A DNA stretch of 64,000 bases from a candidate division WOR-1 bacterium RIFOXYB2_FULL_46_45 (GTDB taxonomy: Bacteria; Margulisbacteria; WOR-1; XYC2-FULL-46-14), in assembly GCA_001771585.1 (NCBI GenBank), contig MEUE01000001.1, positions 62,001-126,000 on the forward strand, in the 5' to 3' direction. The notes below the pieces were generated by a model that did no database searches, was not told where the DNA came from, and was given only the letters and a program-made list of their open reading frames with translations. The position numbers were made by a program, and so were the translations under genes. Positions 1-9,108 of the stretch are shown here, piece after piece; position 1 is the first letter of the stretch; every line of letters begins with the position of its first letter.

Positions 1-1
1 C

Positions 2-406
2 GGCGCGATTTTGGCCGATGGGATAGGGGATACAATCAGGGTTTCATTGACCGGGAATCCGGTTGAAGAGGTGCGGGTCGGCTTTGAAATACTTAAATCG
101 TTGGAATTAATCCGGCATGGAGTGACCATCATCTCCTGTCCGACTTGCGGAAGATGTAATTATGACGTTGAAAAGGTCGCCCTAAAGATTGAAAAACGGA
201 CCCGCCGCATCAAATCCCCCCTGAAAGTGGCAATTATGGGCTGTGAAGTGAACGGTCCGGGCGAAGCCGCCGATGCCGATGTTGGCTTGGCCGGCGGCAA
301 TGGAATTGGCATAATTTTCCGCTCCGGAGAGGTGGTCCGCCGCGTTCCCGAAGACGAAATGATTGATGCCCTCATTGACGAAATTGAGAGTTTTTCGCTC
401 AAATAA
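2..406 (+). CDS. ispG: 4-hydroxy-3-methylbut-2-enyl diphosphate synthase, C-terminal part
   Basis: The reading frame is open to the left edge, so only the C-terminal ~134 residues are present. IspG (GcpE) is a 4Fe-4S enzyme of the non-mevalonate (MEP) isoprenoid pathway that makes HMBPP from MEcPP. The cluster-binding part is visible: CPTCGRC supplies two of the cysteine ligands, and the Cys of GCEVNGPGEA is the third, followed by the conserved Glu. The frame ends in TAA. With ispD at 40.6-41.3 kb this shows that the organism uses the MEP route. Confidence 0.93.
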   Translation, partial: GAILADGIGDTIRVSLTGNPVEEVRVGFEILKSLELIRHGVTIISCPTCGRCNYDVEKVALKIEKRTRRIKSPLKVAIMGCEVNGPGEAADADVGLAGGNGIGIIFRSGEVVRRVPEDEMIDALIDEIESFSLK

Positions 407-441
407 GCTAAAAAATAACGCTTTTCTCGTTTTTCTCTCCA

Positions 442-450
442 TGATATAAT
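442..450 (+). promoter_or_regulatory. Extended -10 promoter element upstream of purB
   Basis: TGATATAAT is an extended -10 (TGnTATAAT). It lies 17 bases before the purB ATG, with a GAGG Shine-Dalgarno between them (457-460). I see no good -35, as expected for an extended -10 promoter. It would start the purB-purS-purQ-M16 operon. Confidence 0.5.
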
Positions 451-467
451 CGATTTGAGGTGCAGAA

Positions 468-1760
468 ATGATAGAACGTTATACAACGGAAAAGATGGGG
501 AAGATCTGGTCTGAAGAAAATAAATTCCAAAAGTGGCTTGATGTCGAGTTGGCCGCTTGCGAGGCCTGGGCAAAGCTTAAAAAAATTCCGTCAAAATCAC
601 TAAAAAAGATTAAAGAAAAAGCCGCTTTTTCAATTGACCGGATCAACCAGATCGAAAAGACCGTTGACCACGATGTAATCGCTTTCTTGACTTCGGTGGC
701 GGAAAAGGTCGGACAGGATTCCCGCTATATACACATGGGAATGACCTCTTCCGATGTCGTTGATACCGCTTTGTCGCTCCAGCTCAAAGAGGCTTCCGAT
801 ATCATCATCGACAATGTCGAACGTTTTATCCTGGTTTTGAAAAAGACCGCCCGTAAACATAAAAATACTATTATGGTTGGCCGATCACACGGAATTCACG
901 CCGAACCGACTACTTTTGGGCTGAAAATGGCTCTTTATATAGAAGAGATGCAAAGAAACCTGGTCCGTGTGCAGGAAGCCAAAAAGATAATTTCGGTCGG
1001 GAAACTCTCCGGCGCGGTCGGGACCTATTCCAATATCGATCCCCAGGTTGAAGCAATCGCCTGCGAGAATCTGGGCTTGACTCCGGTATCGGTCGCTTCC
1101 CAGGTAATCCAGCGCGACCGCCACGCCCAATTTTTAGCCGCTCTTGCCATCACGGCAGCCACACTCGAAAAGATTGCCACCGAAATCCGCGGCCTGCAGA
1201 GGACCGAGGTTGCCGAAGTCGAAGAGCCGTTCCGGCAGGGACAAAAGGGCTCTTCCGCCATGCCGCACAAGAGAAATCCGATCGTTTGCGAACGGGTTTG
1301 CGGGCTGGCGCGTCTGGTTCGCGCCAACTCGATGGTGGCTCTTGAAAATATCGCTCTCTGGCACGAGCGCGACATCAGCCACTCTTCAACCGAGAGGGTC
1401 ATCCTTCCCGACAGCGCTATTTTGCTCGATTATATGCTTCAAAAGATGATCACGGTCATAAACGACCTGAAAATTTTTCCGGACAAGATGAGAGAGAACC
1501 TGGAACTGACCCGCGGGCGGATTTATTCCCAGCGGCTTCTGCTGATGCTGGCGGGGAAAGGATTAACCCGGGAAGAAGCCTACAGATTGGTCCAGGACGA
1601 TGCCATGGAATCGTTAAAGACCAGCACAAACCTCAAGGTGCTGGTGATGGCAAATAAAAAGATTACCAAACATTTGAGCTTAAAAGAGATCGACAGCGCT
1701 TTCAGCACCGCCTATTATTTGCGCAACATTAAGTCGATTTTTAGGAAGCTGGGGCTATAA
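468..1760 (+). CDS. purB: Adenylosuccinate lyase
   Basis: 430 aa, the usual length. It cleaves SAICAR to AICAR and adenylosuccinate to AMP, both with release of fumarate. The fumarase/aspartase superfamily signature GSSAMPHKRNP is at residues 261-271, the flexible catalytic loop. TSSDVVDTA (residues ~93-101) and the GRSHGIHAEPTTF block holding the catalytic His (~140-152) are both present. ATG start with GAGG upstream. purS begins one base after the stop, so this is the first gene of a purine operon. Confidence 0.96.
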   Translation: MIERYTTEKMGKIWSEENKFQKWLDVELAACEAWAKLKKIPSKSLKKIKEKAAFSIDRINQIEKTVDHDVIAFLTSVAEKVGQDSRYIHMGMTSSDVVDTALSLQLKEASDIIIDNVERFILVLKKTARKHKNTIMVGRSHGIHAEPTTFGLKMALYIEEMQRNLVRVQEAKKIISVGKLSGAVGTYSNIDPQVEAIACENLGLTPVSVASQVIQRDRHAQFLAALAITAATLEKIATEIRGLQRTEVAEVEEPFRQGQKGSSAMPHKRNPIVCERVCGLARLVRANSMVALENIALWHERDISHSSTERVILPDSAILLDYMLQKMITVINDLKIFPDKMRENLELTRGRIYSQRLLLMLAGKGLTREEAYRLVQDDAMESLKTSTNLKVLVMANKKITKHLSLKEIDSAFSTAYYLRNIKSIFRKLGL

Positions 1761-1761
1761 A

Positions 1762-2004
1762 ATGGCTGATCGGAAAGTCAAAGTTTATATAAAGAACAAA
1801 AAGGGAGTGCTCAATCCGCAGGGAAAGACGGTTGAATCGGCGCTCCATTCTTTGGGCTATAAAAATGTTTCGGAGATGCGGGTCGGAAAATATATCGAAT
1901 TTAGGATCCCGGATAAAAATGATGCCAAAAAACAGGTGGATGAGATGTGCCGGAAACTGCTGGCCAATCCGGTGATCGAAGAATATCGGTTTGAAATAGA
2001 ATGA
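1762..2004 (+). CDS. purS: Phosphoribosylformylglycinamidine synthase subunit PurS
   Basis: 80 aa, typical of PurS, the small dimeric subunit that bridges PurQ and PurL in the three-part FGAM synthase. The family pattern is seen: a short beta strand ([19 protein letters not shown]), then [17 protein letters not shown], then a Cys-Lys-Leu-Leu-Ala-Asn-Pro-Val motif near the C-terminus. Its stop overlaps the purQ ATG by 4 bases. The large subunit PurL is not in this window. Confidence 0.92.
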   Translation: MADRKVKVYIKNKKGVLNPQGKTVESALHSLGYKNVSEMRVGKYIEFRIPDKNDAKKQVDEMCRKLLANPVIEEYRFEIE

Positions 2005-2651
2005 AATTCGGCGTAATTGTATTCCCCGGATCAAACTGCGATCAGGATTGTTTTCATGTCGTAAAAAATGTCATGAAACAGCCGGTTAAATACATTTGGC
2101 ATGCCGAAAAGAAACTGGACAACTTTGACTGCCTTATCCTCCCCGGAGGCTTTTCCTACGGAGATTATTTGCGTTCCGGCGCGATCGCCCGCTTTGCCCC
2201 GATCATGGAAGCGGTCAAAAAATTTGCCGGCAGGGGAGGGCGGGTCATCGGAATTTGCAACGGCTTCCAGATCTTATGTGAAGCGGGGCTTCTTCCGGGG
2301 GCGCTCCACCGCAACAAAAACCTGAATTTTATCTGTAAAAACGTGCGGCTTAAAGTGGAAAACAACCATACTATTTTTACAAAACTTTATTCCAAAAATC
2401 AGATTGTAACGATCCCGATCGCGCATGCCGACGGGAATTACATAATTGATCCGAAAAGCAAGGGAAAATTCAAAGTTGTCTTTACCTACCATGGGGAAAA
2501 CCCGAACGGTTCCGAAGAGAATATCGCCGGGATCATAAATAAGGCCGGAAACATCCTGGGAATGATGCCGCACCCGGAACGGGTCGCGGAAGGGATTTTG
2601 GGAGGGACCGACGGCCGGCTCCTTTTTGAATCCCTCTTGCAAAATGCTTAA
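2001..2651 (+). CDS. purQ: Phosphoribosylformylglycinamidine synthase subunit PurQ (glutaminase)
   Basis: 216 aa class I glutamine amidotransferase. It supplies ammonia from glutamine to PurL. The nucleophile Cys is at residue ~86 in GICNGFQ, and the His/Glu of the triad are in MMPHPERV near residue 190. The N-terminal [13 protein letters not shown] and [17 protein letters not shown] blocks are typical of PurQ. It starts inside the last codons of purS and its stop overlaps the start of the following peptidase gene. Confidence 0.96.
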   Translation: MKFGVIVFPGSNCDQDCFHVVKNVMKQPVKYIWHAEKKLDNFDCLILPGGFSYGDYLRSGAIARFAPIMEAVKKFAGRGGRVIGICNGFQILCEAGLLPGALHRNKNLNFICKNVRLKVENNHTIFTKLYSKNQIVTIPIAHADGNYIIDPKSKGKFKVVFTYHGENPNGSEENIAGIINKAGNILGMMPHPERVAEGILGGTDGRLLFESLLQNA

Positions 2652-3891
2652 ACGCTCTCTGGCGTTTTTATTCCTATCCTTATTTTTTTTCTCCCCGCTT
2701 GAAGCAAAAGTCAAGATTATAACCGAAAAGGACTTGTCCGATATTGCCGTGATCGACGTCTGGGTCCGCGCCGGATCTAGGAACGAGTCCGCGGAAATAA
2801 ACGGCATTTCACACTTTTTGGAGCACCTGATCTTTAAGGGATCAAAAAAATATAAGACCGGAGAGATGGATAAGCTGATCGAAGAGTGCGGCGGGATCGT
2901 CAATGCCGCCACCTCGAAGGATTTTACCCATTTTTATGTTACGGTCCCCAAGGAATATTTTTACCGCGCCGCGGATATCATGTCCGATTCGATTACAAAT
3001 CCGCTCTTTCCGGAAGAGGAGATCGAAAAAGAGCGTAAGGTTGTCCTGGAAGAGATTTTAAGGAGCCAAAGCCAGCCGGACAACGAACTTTACGATCTAA
3101 TTTACGCAAAATGTTTTCGCCTCCACCCGTATCATTATTCGGTTCTCGGAACCGTTCCTTCGCTTTTGAATATAAAAAAAGCTGATATCACAAACTACAA
3201 AAAGAAATTTTATGTTGATTCCAACATGACGGTTTTAGCGGCCGGAAATCTGCCCAATGACGCTGCCGGTTATTTAAGCAAAGCTTTTTCCGGCCTCCCG
3301 GGCGGGAAAAGGACCGAAAATCTCGAGGCGGAAACCCTTTTCCAAAATAGCCTGCTGGAAAAGAAAAAGAAGGTCAACAAAACCTATCTGGCGGTCGCTT
3401 TTTCCTCTCCATCGGCCCAAAGCCCCGACAGCTACACAATGGATGTCATTTCTATGATAATGGGAAGCGGACGCAACAGCCGCTTGAACAAAGAGCTAAA
3501 AGAAAATAAACAATTGGTCTGGAGTATCGGCTTTAGCTATCCGACCCCGATTGACCAGAATTTGGTCTTGATCTCCGCCGTTTGCGACGCCAAAAAAGTT
3601 GAAAAAGCGACCGAAGCGATCTTTACGGAGCTTCGCAAGCTGGCGACTCAACCGGTCAAACCGGCGGAACTTGAAAAAGCCAAGACCATAATCGAGGTCG
3701 ATTATAAGGTTACACACTCCAATCCGCAGTCGCTCGCTTCCAATCTCGGCTACTTCGCGACGGTAATCAACGCGGAATACGAGAAGAATTATCTTGAGAA
3801 TATTAAAAAAGTAACCGCCGACGATATCCTGCGGGTTACCAAACAATATTTTAGTTACTATACCATCGGGAGGATTATCGGTGAAAACTAG
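2644..3891 (+). CDS. M16 family zinc peptidase, secreted, catalytic partner
   Basis: About 415 aa from the ATG that overlaps the purQ stop. An in-frame TTG lies 18 bases upstream, but the ATG puts a clean signal peptide ([21 protein letters not shown]) at the N-terminus. The inverted zinc motif HFLEH is at residues 57-61, with the third-ligand Glu region ([15 protein letters not shown]) ~75 residues later. The C-terminal M16 domain ([14 protein letters not shown]) is complete. The next gene is a paralogue without the zinc motif, so the two probably form a heterodimer in the periplasm, as known for PqqL/YmxG-type pairs. The substrate is unknown. Confidence 0.9.
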   Translation: MLKRSLAFLFLSLFFFSPLEAKVKIITEKDLSDIAVIDVWVRAGSRNESAEINGISHFLEHLIFKGSKKYKTGEMDKLIEECGGIVNAATSKDFTHFYVTVPKEYFYRAADIMSDSITNPLFPEEEIEKERKVVLEEILRSQSQPDNELYDLIYAKCFRLHPYHYSVLGTVPSLLNIKKADITNYKKKFYVDSNMTVLAAGNLPNDAAGYLSKAFSGLPGGKRTENLEAETLFQNSLLEKKKKVNKTYLAVAFSSPSAQSPDSYTMDVISMIMGSGRNSRLNKELKENKQLVWSIGFSYPTPIDQNLVLISAVCDAKKVEKATEAIFTELRKLATQPVKPAELEKAKTIIEVDYKVTHSNPQSLASNLGYFATVINAEYEKNYLENIKKVTADDILRVTKQYFSYYTIGRIIGEN

Positions 3892-5098
3892 TATTGCGGC
3901 AATTATTCTAACTCTTTTGTTGGCGCAGGCCTCTTTTTCGTCGCTAATCGTGAAAGAACTGCCCGGAAGCGGACTGGTTGCCGTCTCTATTTTTATAAAG
4001 GCCTACGGTCCGGCCGCCGCTTTGACCGCCGGGATGCTGGATAAAGGGACCAAAACGCGCTCTGCCGATAAAATAGCGGAGGAGATTGAAAGTATGGGGG
4101 CTTCAATCGGAATAGAGAGCAATCCCGATTATACTGGCGTCTCCTTTTTATCGCTATCAAAGGATTTTCCAAAAGGGGCGGAAATTTTAAAAGATCTGCT
4201 TTCCAACAGTATTTTTCCTCAAAAGGAATTTACAAAAGAAAAAGCGGACGCGCTGGCGGAGATCAAGCAGGCAGAGGACAATCCCGACGCGATGGCTTAC
4301 GACACTTTGCTTTCCATGCTTTATCCAAATCATCCCTACGGTCTCTCTTTTAAGGAGAAGGCCGCGTATGTGAAGCGCGTAACGCGGCAGGACCTGGTTT
4401 CATTTTACCGCCAATCTTATCGCGAGAAAAACATGGTTGTTGCTATCGCCGGAGATATAACCTCGGCTGAGGCGGCCAGATTTTTTGGCGACAGCGATAG
4501 GGGAGGCGACGGCAAAAATTCTTTGCCTTCGGTAAAAAGCAACCCTAAAGAAATCAACCGGACCATAAAAAATAAAAACCTGAAGGCAGACTGGCTACAA
4601 ATTGGATATCTTGGAACCTCCGTTTTTGACGCCGACTATCCGGCGCTTAAGGTTTTAAGCTCAATTTTGGGTTCCGGGATGAGTTCGCGGCTTTTTGAAG
4701 AGGTCCGCAAGAAAAGCGGCCTGGTCTATTCAATCGGCGCTTTTTATCCGTCCCGGAAAGAAAAGAGCGACTTTACCGTTTATGCTATCACCGGACACGA
4801 TAATCTCCAAAAGGTTAAAACTTTAATCTTTAATGAAATTGAAAAGATAAAGAAGACGCCGGTTACCGAAGCCGAATTAAATCATCATAAGCGCGCGATT
4901 CGCGGGAAATACGTGATACAACACCAGGAACTTTCGCGCAAGGCCTGGTTTCTCGGCTGGTTTGAAGCGGTCGGCCTCGGCGCCGCCATGGACCAAAACT
5001 ATCCCAATCTAATTAACGCCGTTAAAATTGAAGATATACAAAGAGTAGCCCAAAAATACCTCAAGTACCCCAAAACGGTGGTTTTGACCGCTAACTAG
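3881..5098 (+). CDS. M16 family peptidase-like protein, non-catalytic partner
   Basis: 405 aa with a GTG start inside the preceding gene (11-base overlap) and a signal peptide ending near QASFSS. The fold matches M16: the C-terminal block GSGMSSRLFEEVRKKSGLVYSIGAFY supplies the Arg/Tyr pair that binds substrate. Where HxxEH should be, the sequence reads ALTAGMLDKGT, so both His and the Glu are missing and no zinc can bind there. This fits an M16 pair in which one partner is catalytic and the other contributes the RY pair. Confidence 0.88.
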   Translation: MKTSIAAIILTLLLAQASFSSLIVKELPGSGLVAVSIFIKAYGPAAALTAGMLDKGTKTRSADKIAEEIESMGASIGIESNPDYTGVSFLSLSKDFPKGAEILKDLLSNSIFPQKEFTKEKADALAEIKQAEDNPDAMAYDTLLSMLYPNHPYGLSFKEKAAYVKRVTRQDLVSFYRQSYREKNMVVAIAGDITSAEAARFFGDSDRGGDGKNSLPSVKSNPKEINRTIKNKNLKADWLQIGYLGTSVFDADYPALKVLSSILGSGMSSRLFEEVRKKSGLVYSIGAFYPSRKEKSDFTVYAITGHDNLQKVKTLIFNEIEKIKKTPVTEAELNHHKRAIRGKYVIQHQELSRKAWFLGWFEAVGLGAAMDQNYPNLINAVKIEDIQRVAQKYLKYPKTVVLTAN

Positions 5099-5134
5099 AA
5101 TCCCTGTTAATAACCTCATGTGGATAACCACGGC

Positions 5135-5176
5135 AATAGCTAGTTTTTGCCATAACAACAACTAAAAATAGCTATT
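5135..5176. terminator. Inverted repeat between convergent genes, possible bidirectional terminator
   Basis: AATAGCTA at 5135-5142 pairs with TAGCTATT at 5169-5176. After one mismatch the stem continues as TTTT against AAAA. It lies between the ends of the convergent M16 and mlaD genes. The loop is long and no clean T-run follows, so a terminator role is only likely. The rest of 5099-5281 shows no gene. Confidence 0.35.
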
Positions 5177-5281
5177 CGTCACCCACCATATACTTGACAT
5201 AAGATATATTATACGACATTGGACAACGGATAAAAACCAATTAAAAACCGTGCTATTTCGGCTGTTTTTGCTGTGCTTAAA

Positions 5282-6397
5282 TTATCTGTGGACCGATTCA
5301 CCGATACTGACACCGAGTGAATAGTTGCGGGTCGGATTAAAAAGATCGTCGGCCTGCAAGACCAGATCGACATAAGGATTTACCCCATGCGCGCTTCTAA
5401 TCCTGACTTTGGGCACGTTCGGTTTCGGGTTGTTAATGTCATAAATATCGGTGCTCAAAAGCCAGGTCGGAGAACCGTACAGATCAAGGCCGCCGCCAAG
5501 TTGTGCGTTTATTACTCCCAGCTTAAGTCCCCAAAGCTTGTCAACTTTTTTTGAAAGATAAACATCCAGCAATCCGGGAGCCCTTCTGGTAGGCCCCTCC
5601 CCCAGTCCGAATCTCAAGAAATCACCCGGCCCCTGAACTATGTCGATATCGCCGCGAACTTCATTGGCGGTTGTCCCAAGCAGAACATCTCCCGATACTT
5701 TTACGTTTAATTTACCGAATGATTCGAAGAAATTATTGGCGGAAGATAAGGTTTTATGCGTTTCCGCGACGGTCCCTTTAACCGCGGATTGAAACTTGGG
5801 GTCGGTTGTTATCGCCATAATCCCGCGGTTGGTCGCCCGAAGTTCTTCGGTCAATTGCTTAATATCCTTTGCCACCTGGTCTGCGGTAATAACCGCGCTG
5901 GCAAAAGCGTTTTGCAGCTTCGGATCACCAACCAATTTCAAGACATTTTGCAGGATTGCCCGCGTCTCTTCAAGGTTCTTTGCTCCGATATCTATAAAAT
6001 CAACGATTCCGGCGGTTGAAATGCCGTTCAACTCTCCGCCTTCGCTGTAAAGCTGATCGGAAACCCCCGGCCTTATTTCAAGATACTTTAAGCCGACCAA
6101 TCCGTCAAAACCGACCCGCAGGGTTGAATCCGCCGGTATTTTGAGCCCTCTTTTTACGCGCGCAAAAACCTTGATATCATACGGCGTCGGATCGATATCC
6201 ATAACTTTTCCTACATTAAAGCCGCGATAGCGCACTTCGGAACCGATCGTTAGCCCCTCAATATTCTTAAAGGACCCGGTAAGCTTATAGCCGCTGCTGA
6301 TTAAAAAAAGTTCGCTCTTCCAGCTGACAATGATCGCCAAAGCGATCAACGCGCTTAAAGTGATCAGTCCGACCTTCCCCAATGTAGAAATTTTCAT
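5282..6397 (-). CDS. mlaD: MCE/MlaD-type phospholipid transport protein
   Basis: 371 aa. One N-terminal membrane anchor (residues ~8-28, LGKVGLITLSALIALAIIV) is followed by an MCE domain (~residues 38-115: GSFKNIEGLTIGSEVRYRGFNVGKV, then DGLVGLKYLEI). The helical region after it would form the periplasmic tunnel or needle. MCE proteins carry lipids between the inner and outer membranes. The last ~130 residues (IDIVQGPGDFLRFGLGEGPTRR and on) are strand-rich and longer than in E. coli MlaD. It is directly downstream of mlaF, and no mlaB or mlaC is in the window. Confidence 0.9.
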   Translation of the reverse strand: MKISTLGKVGLITLSALIALAIIVSWKSELFLISSGYKLTGSFKNIEGLTIGSEVRYRGFNVGKVMDIDPTPYDIKVFARVKRGLKIPADSTLRVGFDGLVGLKYLEIRPGVSDQLYSEGGELNGISTAGIVDFIDIGAKNLEETRAILQNVLKLVGDPKLQNAFASAVITADQVAKDIKQLTEELRATNRGIMAITTDPKFQSAVKGTVAETHKTLSSANNFFESFGKLNVKVSGDVLLGTTANEVRGDIDIVQGPGDFLRFGLGEGPTRRAPGLLDVYLSKKVDKLWGLKLGVINAQLGGGLDLYGSPTWLLSTDIYDINNPKPNVPKVRIRSAHGVNPYVDLVLQADDLFNPTRNYSLGVSIGESVHR

Positions 6398-7102
6398 TTA
6401 AATCTCCTTTCCGGCCTCCAAAAATTGTTTAACCACCGGTCGATCGGAATCAATCAGCTTCCCCCGATCAAGCATTATAATACGAGTGGCGGTCCTAAGT
6501 ATAGTGGTTACCTGGTGCGTGACAATAACGGAAGTTGCGCCGGTCTCTTTCGCGATTTTGTTGATCAGTTTTTCAATTGTAATTGAAGTCAAGGGGTCCA
6601 GGCCGGTGGTCGGCTCATCGTATAAAATAATTTTTGGGTCAAAGGCCAGCGCCCGGGCGATTGAAACCCGCTTCTGCATTCCGCCGGACAACTCGGAGGG
6701 CATAAGATCATCTTTACCGCTCAAATCAACCAGCTCCAGTTTTCGCGCGACAATCTCTTTGATCTCCCGTTCGCTCTTATGAGTATGCTCGCGCAGGGCA
6801 AAAGCGACATTTTCTCCAACCGTTAAGGAATCAAAAAGAGCGGAAGATTGGAAGACCATCCCGATTCCCTGGCGTAATTTTATCAGGCCTTCTTCCTCCA
6901 GTTTGTGGACAATTTTACCGTCTATTTCAATCTCGCCTCCGGTCGGATTTTCCAGCCCAATTAACAAACGAAGCAAAGTGCTCTTGCCGCAGCCGGAAGG
7001 TCCAATCACCGCCAGCTTCTCCCCCTCTTTAATTTCAAGGGAGATCCCATCAATCACAAAGTGATGGTTAAATTTTTTAGTTAAGTTTTTTATTTTTATC
7101 AT
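6398..7102 (-). CDS. mlaF: Phospholipid ABC transporter ATP-binding protein
   Basis: 234 aa cytoplasmic ATPase of the Mla/MCE transporter. Walker A GPSGCGKST is at residues 34-42, the Q-loop is in VFQSSALFDS, signature LSGGMQKR is near 138-145, Walker B LYDEP near 160-164, and the H-switch is in VTHQ. The motif SALFDSLTVGENVAF is characteristic of the MlaF/Ttg2A branch. Its start overlaps the mlaE stop by 4 bases and mlaD follows without a gap. Confidence 0.95.
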   Translation of the reverse strand: MIKIKNLTKKFNHHFVIDGISLEIKEGEKLAVIGPSGCGKSTLLRLLIGLENPTGGEIEIDGKIVHKLEEEGLIKLRQGIGMVFQSSALFDSLTVGENVAFALREHTHKSEREIKEIVARKLELVDLSGKDDLMPSELSGGMQKRVSIARALAFDPKIILYDEPTTGLDPLTSITIEKLINKIAKETGATSVIVTHQVTTILRTATRIIMLDRGKLIDSDRPVVKQFLEAGKEI

Positions 7103-7863
7103 TTAAAAAATAAGACCGACAAAAAATAATTTAAGATAAATAAAGCGATCAAACAGGCGACTACGGAACCGGTCGTCGCTTCCCCCACCCCTTTGGCCCC
7201 GCCCCTGGTATTTAACCCTTTATGGCAGGCAATGATTGCCAAAACCACGCCAAAAACCAGCGACTTGATGATCCCGCCAAAGACATCCCATAATTTCAAA
7301 AGCTGCTGCGCCGAGTTCATGTAATCAATCGCGTTGATCTTGATCGCATAAACGGCCACCGCGTAGCCGCCAAAAAAACAGACCATATCCGCCAGAATAG
7401 TCAAAAGAGGCATCATCAGCATACAGGCCCAAAAACGGGGAATGACCAGGTAACGGATCGGATTGCTCCCCAGGGCGGAAAGGGCGTCAATCTGCTCGGT
7501 TACTTTCATCGTCCCGAGTTCCGCGGTGATGGCGGAGGCGACCCGGGCGGAAATGATGATCCCGCTCAAGGCCGGAGCCAATTCCCTGGCTACCGCGATC
7601 GCCATAACGCCGCCGACAAATTTGCTGGCGCCGAATTTTACGAATTCGGTCGCAACCTGGACCGCGAAGACCATCCCGACAAAAGCGGCGCCGATTAGGG
7701 CGATCGGAAGAGAATCGACTCCCATCTTTACCATCTGTTCGAGCGTCAGATCCACCCTGGTTTTTCCCTTAAAAATATTCGAAAGGGTTGAGGTAAAAAG
7801 AAGGGTTATCTCTCCGGTCTCCTCCAAAAAAGCGGCAACCGTCTTTTTTATTTCTTCAAGCAT
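7099..7863 (-). CDS. mlaE: Phospholipid ABC transporter permease
   Basis: 254 aa integral inner-membrane protein of the MlaE family, with about five or six hydrophobic segments. The family core ELAPALSGIIISARVASAITAELGTM and the EQIDALSALGSNPIRYLVIPR loop that contacts MlaF are both present. Its start overlaps the end of the NAD(P)H-hydrate dehydratase gene by 16 bases, so translation is coupled. Confidence 0.94.
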   Translation of the reverse strand: MLEEIKKTVAAFLEETGEITLLFTSTLSNIFKGKTRVDLTLEQMVKMGVDSLPIALIGAAFVGMVFAVQVATEFVKFGASKFVGGVMAIAVARELAPALSGIIISARVASAITAELGTMKVTEQIDALSALGSNPIRYLVIPRFWACMLMMPLLTILADMVCFFGGYAVAVYAIKINAIDYMNSAQQLLKLWDVFGGIIKSLVFGVVLAIIACHKGLNTRGGAKGVGEATTGSVVACLIALFILNYFLSVLFFK

Positions 7864-8711
7864 TGTAAAATTGCCTCCGGGACCGCTTCGGCAACATCCG
7901 TCGCGATCAAACCGTGGATTCCCTTTTGTTTTACCGCGAGATCTCCCGCCAGCCCGTGGAGATAAACTCCCAAAATGGCCGCTTCGTAGGGAGAGGTTCC
8001 CTGGGCGATAAAAGAAGCGATAATTCCGGTTAAAACGTCCCCCATCCCGCCGCTGGCCATCCCCGAATTTCCGGTCGTATTAACGTAGAATTTTCCGTCG
8101 GGGGTAGCGACAACCGTCCCTGCCCCTTTCAAAACACAGATGACCCCCCATTTTTTTGCCGCATTCTTGGCGGCGGCAACCCGGTCGGCTAAAATAGCAT
8201 CGATTGAAACGGCCAATAGCCGGGAGAGCTCTCCGGGATGCGGAGTTATTACCGCCGAGGACTTAAAACGCATCAAAATGTTCGGGTTTTCGGAGATAGA
8301 ATTCAAACCGTCGGCGTCGATCACGATCGGCTTGTTCCACCCGGTGATTTTTTCAAGAATGCTTGAGAAAGAGAGCCCCGGTCCGATCGCTATGACATCG
8401 GATTTTCCGGCCAATTCCAAAATTTGCGGGACGGTCCGGTCGCTGATCAAGCCGCGGATATTTTCCGCCAGGCCGTAAGTAATTGATTCCGTAACCGCGA
8501 TATCAATTAAACCGGAGATGCTTTTAGGGGCGGCAATTTTTACCAGTCCCGCGCCGGAACGAAGCGCACCTTTGGCACAGAGTATCGCGGCGCCGGACAT
8601 TCCGGGAGAACCGGCAATAATAAAAACTTCACCGCAGTTCCCCTTGTGGGCATTGACCGCCCGACAGGGTAAAAGGCTTCGGTAATACTCTTTTTGTTTT
8701 ATTTTAGCCAA
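7848..8711 (-). CDS. nnrD: ADP-dependent NAD(P)H-hydrate dehydratase
   Basis: 287 aa, equal to the C-terminal ribokinase-like half of bifunctional Nnr/YjeF. It repairs hydrated NADH and NADPH. The family blocks are HKGNCGEVFIIAGSPGMSGAAILCAKGALRSGAG at the N-terminus, VITPHPGELSRLL in the middle, and the catalytic GNSGMASGGMGDVLTGIIA near residue 220. The N-terminal epimerase half is absent here and may be encoded elsewhere. It overlaps the response regulator by 8 bases. Confidence 0.93.
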   Translation of the reverse strand: MAKIKQKEYYRSLLPCRAVNAHKGNCGEVFIIAGSPGMSGAAILCAKGALRSGAGLVKIAAPKSISGLIDIAVTESITYGLAENIRGLISDRTVPQILELAGKSDVIAIGPGLSFSSILEKITGWNKPIVIDADGLNSISENPNILMRFKSSAVITPHPGELSRLLAVSIDAILADRVAAAKNAAKKWGVICVLKGAGTVVATPDGKFYVNTTGNSGMASGGMGDVLTGIIASFIAQGTSPYEAAILGVYLHGLAGDLAVKQKGIHGLIATDVAEAVPEAILQCLKK

Positions 8712-9054
8712 GGTATTTTGCTATTTTTTGGAGCAGATCGGCCGGTTGGAACGGTTTCGAAATATAATCGAGAGCTCCGGCGGCGAAGGCCTTCTTAATT
8801 ACTTCACCGTCTTCATGAGCCGTCAGCATGATGAACTTGGTCCCTTTTTTCAATTTCTGGGCAACGGCAAAGCCGTCGATATCGGGCATGACGATATCAA
8901 GAAGAATAAGGTCCGGGTTTTCTCCCGCCTTTTTGATCGCCTCGGCTCCGTTCTTCGCTTCAATCACCTGGTATCCTTTGGCGGTCAGCAAGTCCTTGAT
9001 GATTTTCCGGTTTGGATCCTGGTCGTCGGCTACAAGAATTTTTTTAGCGGACAT
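8704..9054 (-). CDS. Single-domain response regulator
   Basis: 116 aa receiver domain only, with no output domain. The phospho-acceptor is D53 (LLDIVMPDIDG), the acidic pocket is D10/D11, with T78 (MLTAH) and K100 (ISKPF). Such CheY/DivK-like proteins signal through partner proteins. No sensor kinase is nearby. ATG start with AAAGGAG ahead. It is the promoter-proximal gene of the operon that continues into nnrD and mlaE-mlaF-mlaD, so it may be linked to envelope lipid transport, but that is inference. Confidence 0.93.
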   Translation of the reverse strand: MSAKKILVADDQDPNRKIIKDLLTAKGYQVIEAKNGAEAIKKAGENPDLILLDIVMPDIDGFAVAQKLKKGTKFIMLTAHEDGEVIKKAFAAGALDYISKPFQPADLLQKIAKYLG

Positions 9055-9080
9055 AGTTTACTCCTTTCTTGGTTGGCAAT

Positions 9081-9089
9081 ATTATAGCA
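9081..9089 (-). promoter_or_regulatory. Extended -10 promoter for the response regulator-mla operon
   Basis: On the minus strand the sequence reads TGCTATAAT, a consensus extended -10. It is followed by an AAAGGAG ribosome-binding site and the ATG at 9054. No good -35 is seen. Confidence 0.6.
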
Positions 9090-9094
9090 TACTG

Positions 9095-9108
9095 GCGTAA
9101 ATTTACGC
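9095..9108. promoter_or_regulatory. 14-bp perfect palindrome at the -35 position
   Basis: GCGTAAATTTACGC is a perfect palindrome. It overlaps the hsdR stop codon and lies just upstream of the extended -10 of the response-regulator operon, where an operator or activator site would sit. It could also be chance or part of a weak terminator for hsdR. Confidence 0.35.

Noticed and set aside
5194-5199. TTGACA -35-like hexamer between the M16 and mlaD genes
   Set aside because: No -10 lies 16-18 bases downstream, and no gene begins on that strand for many kilobases.
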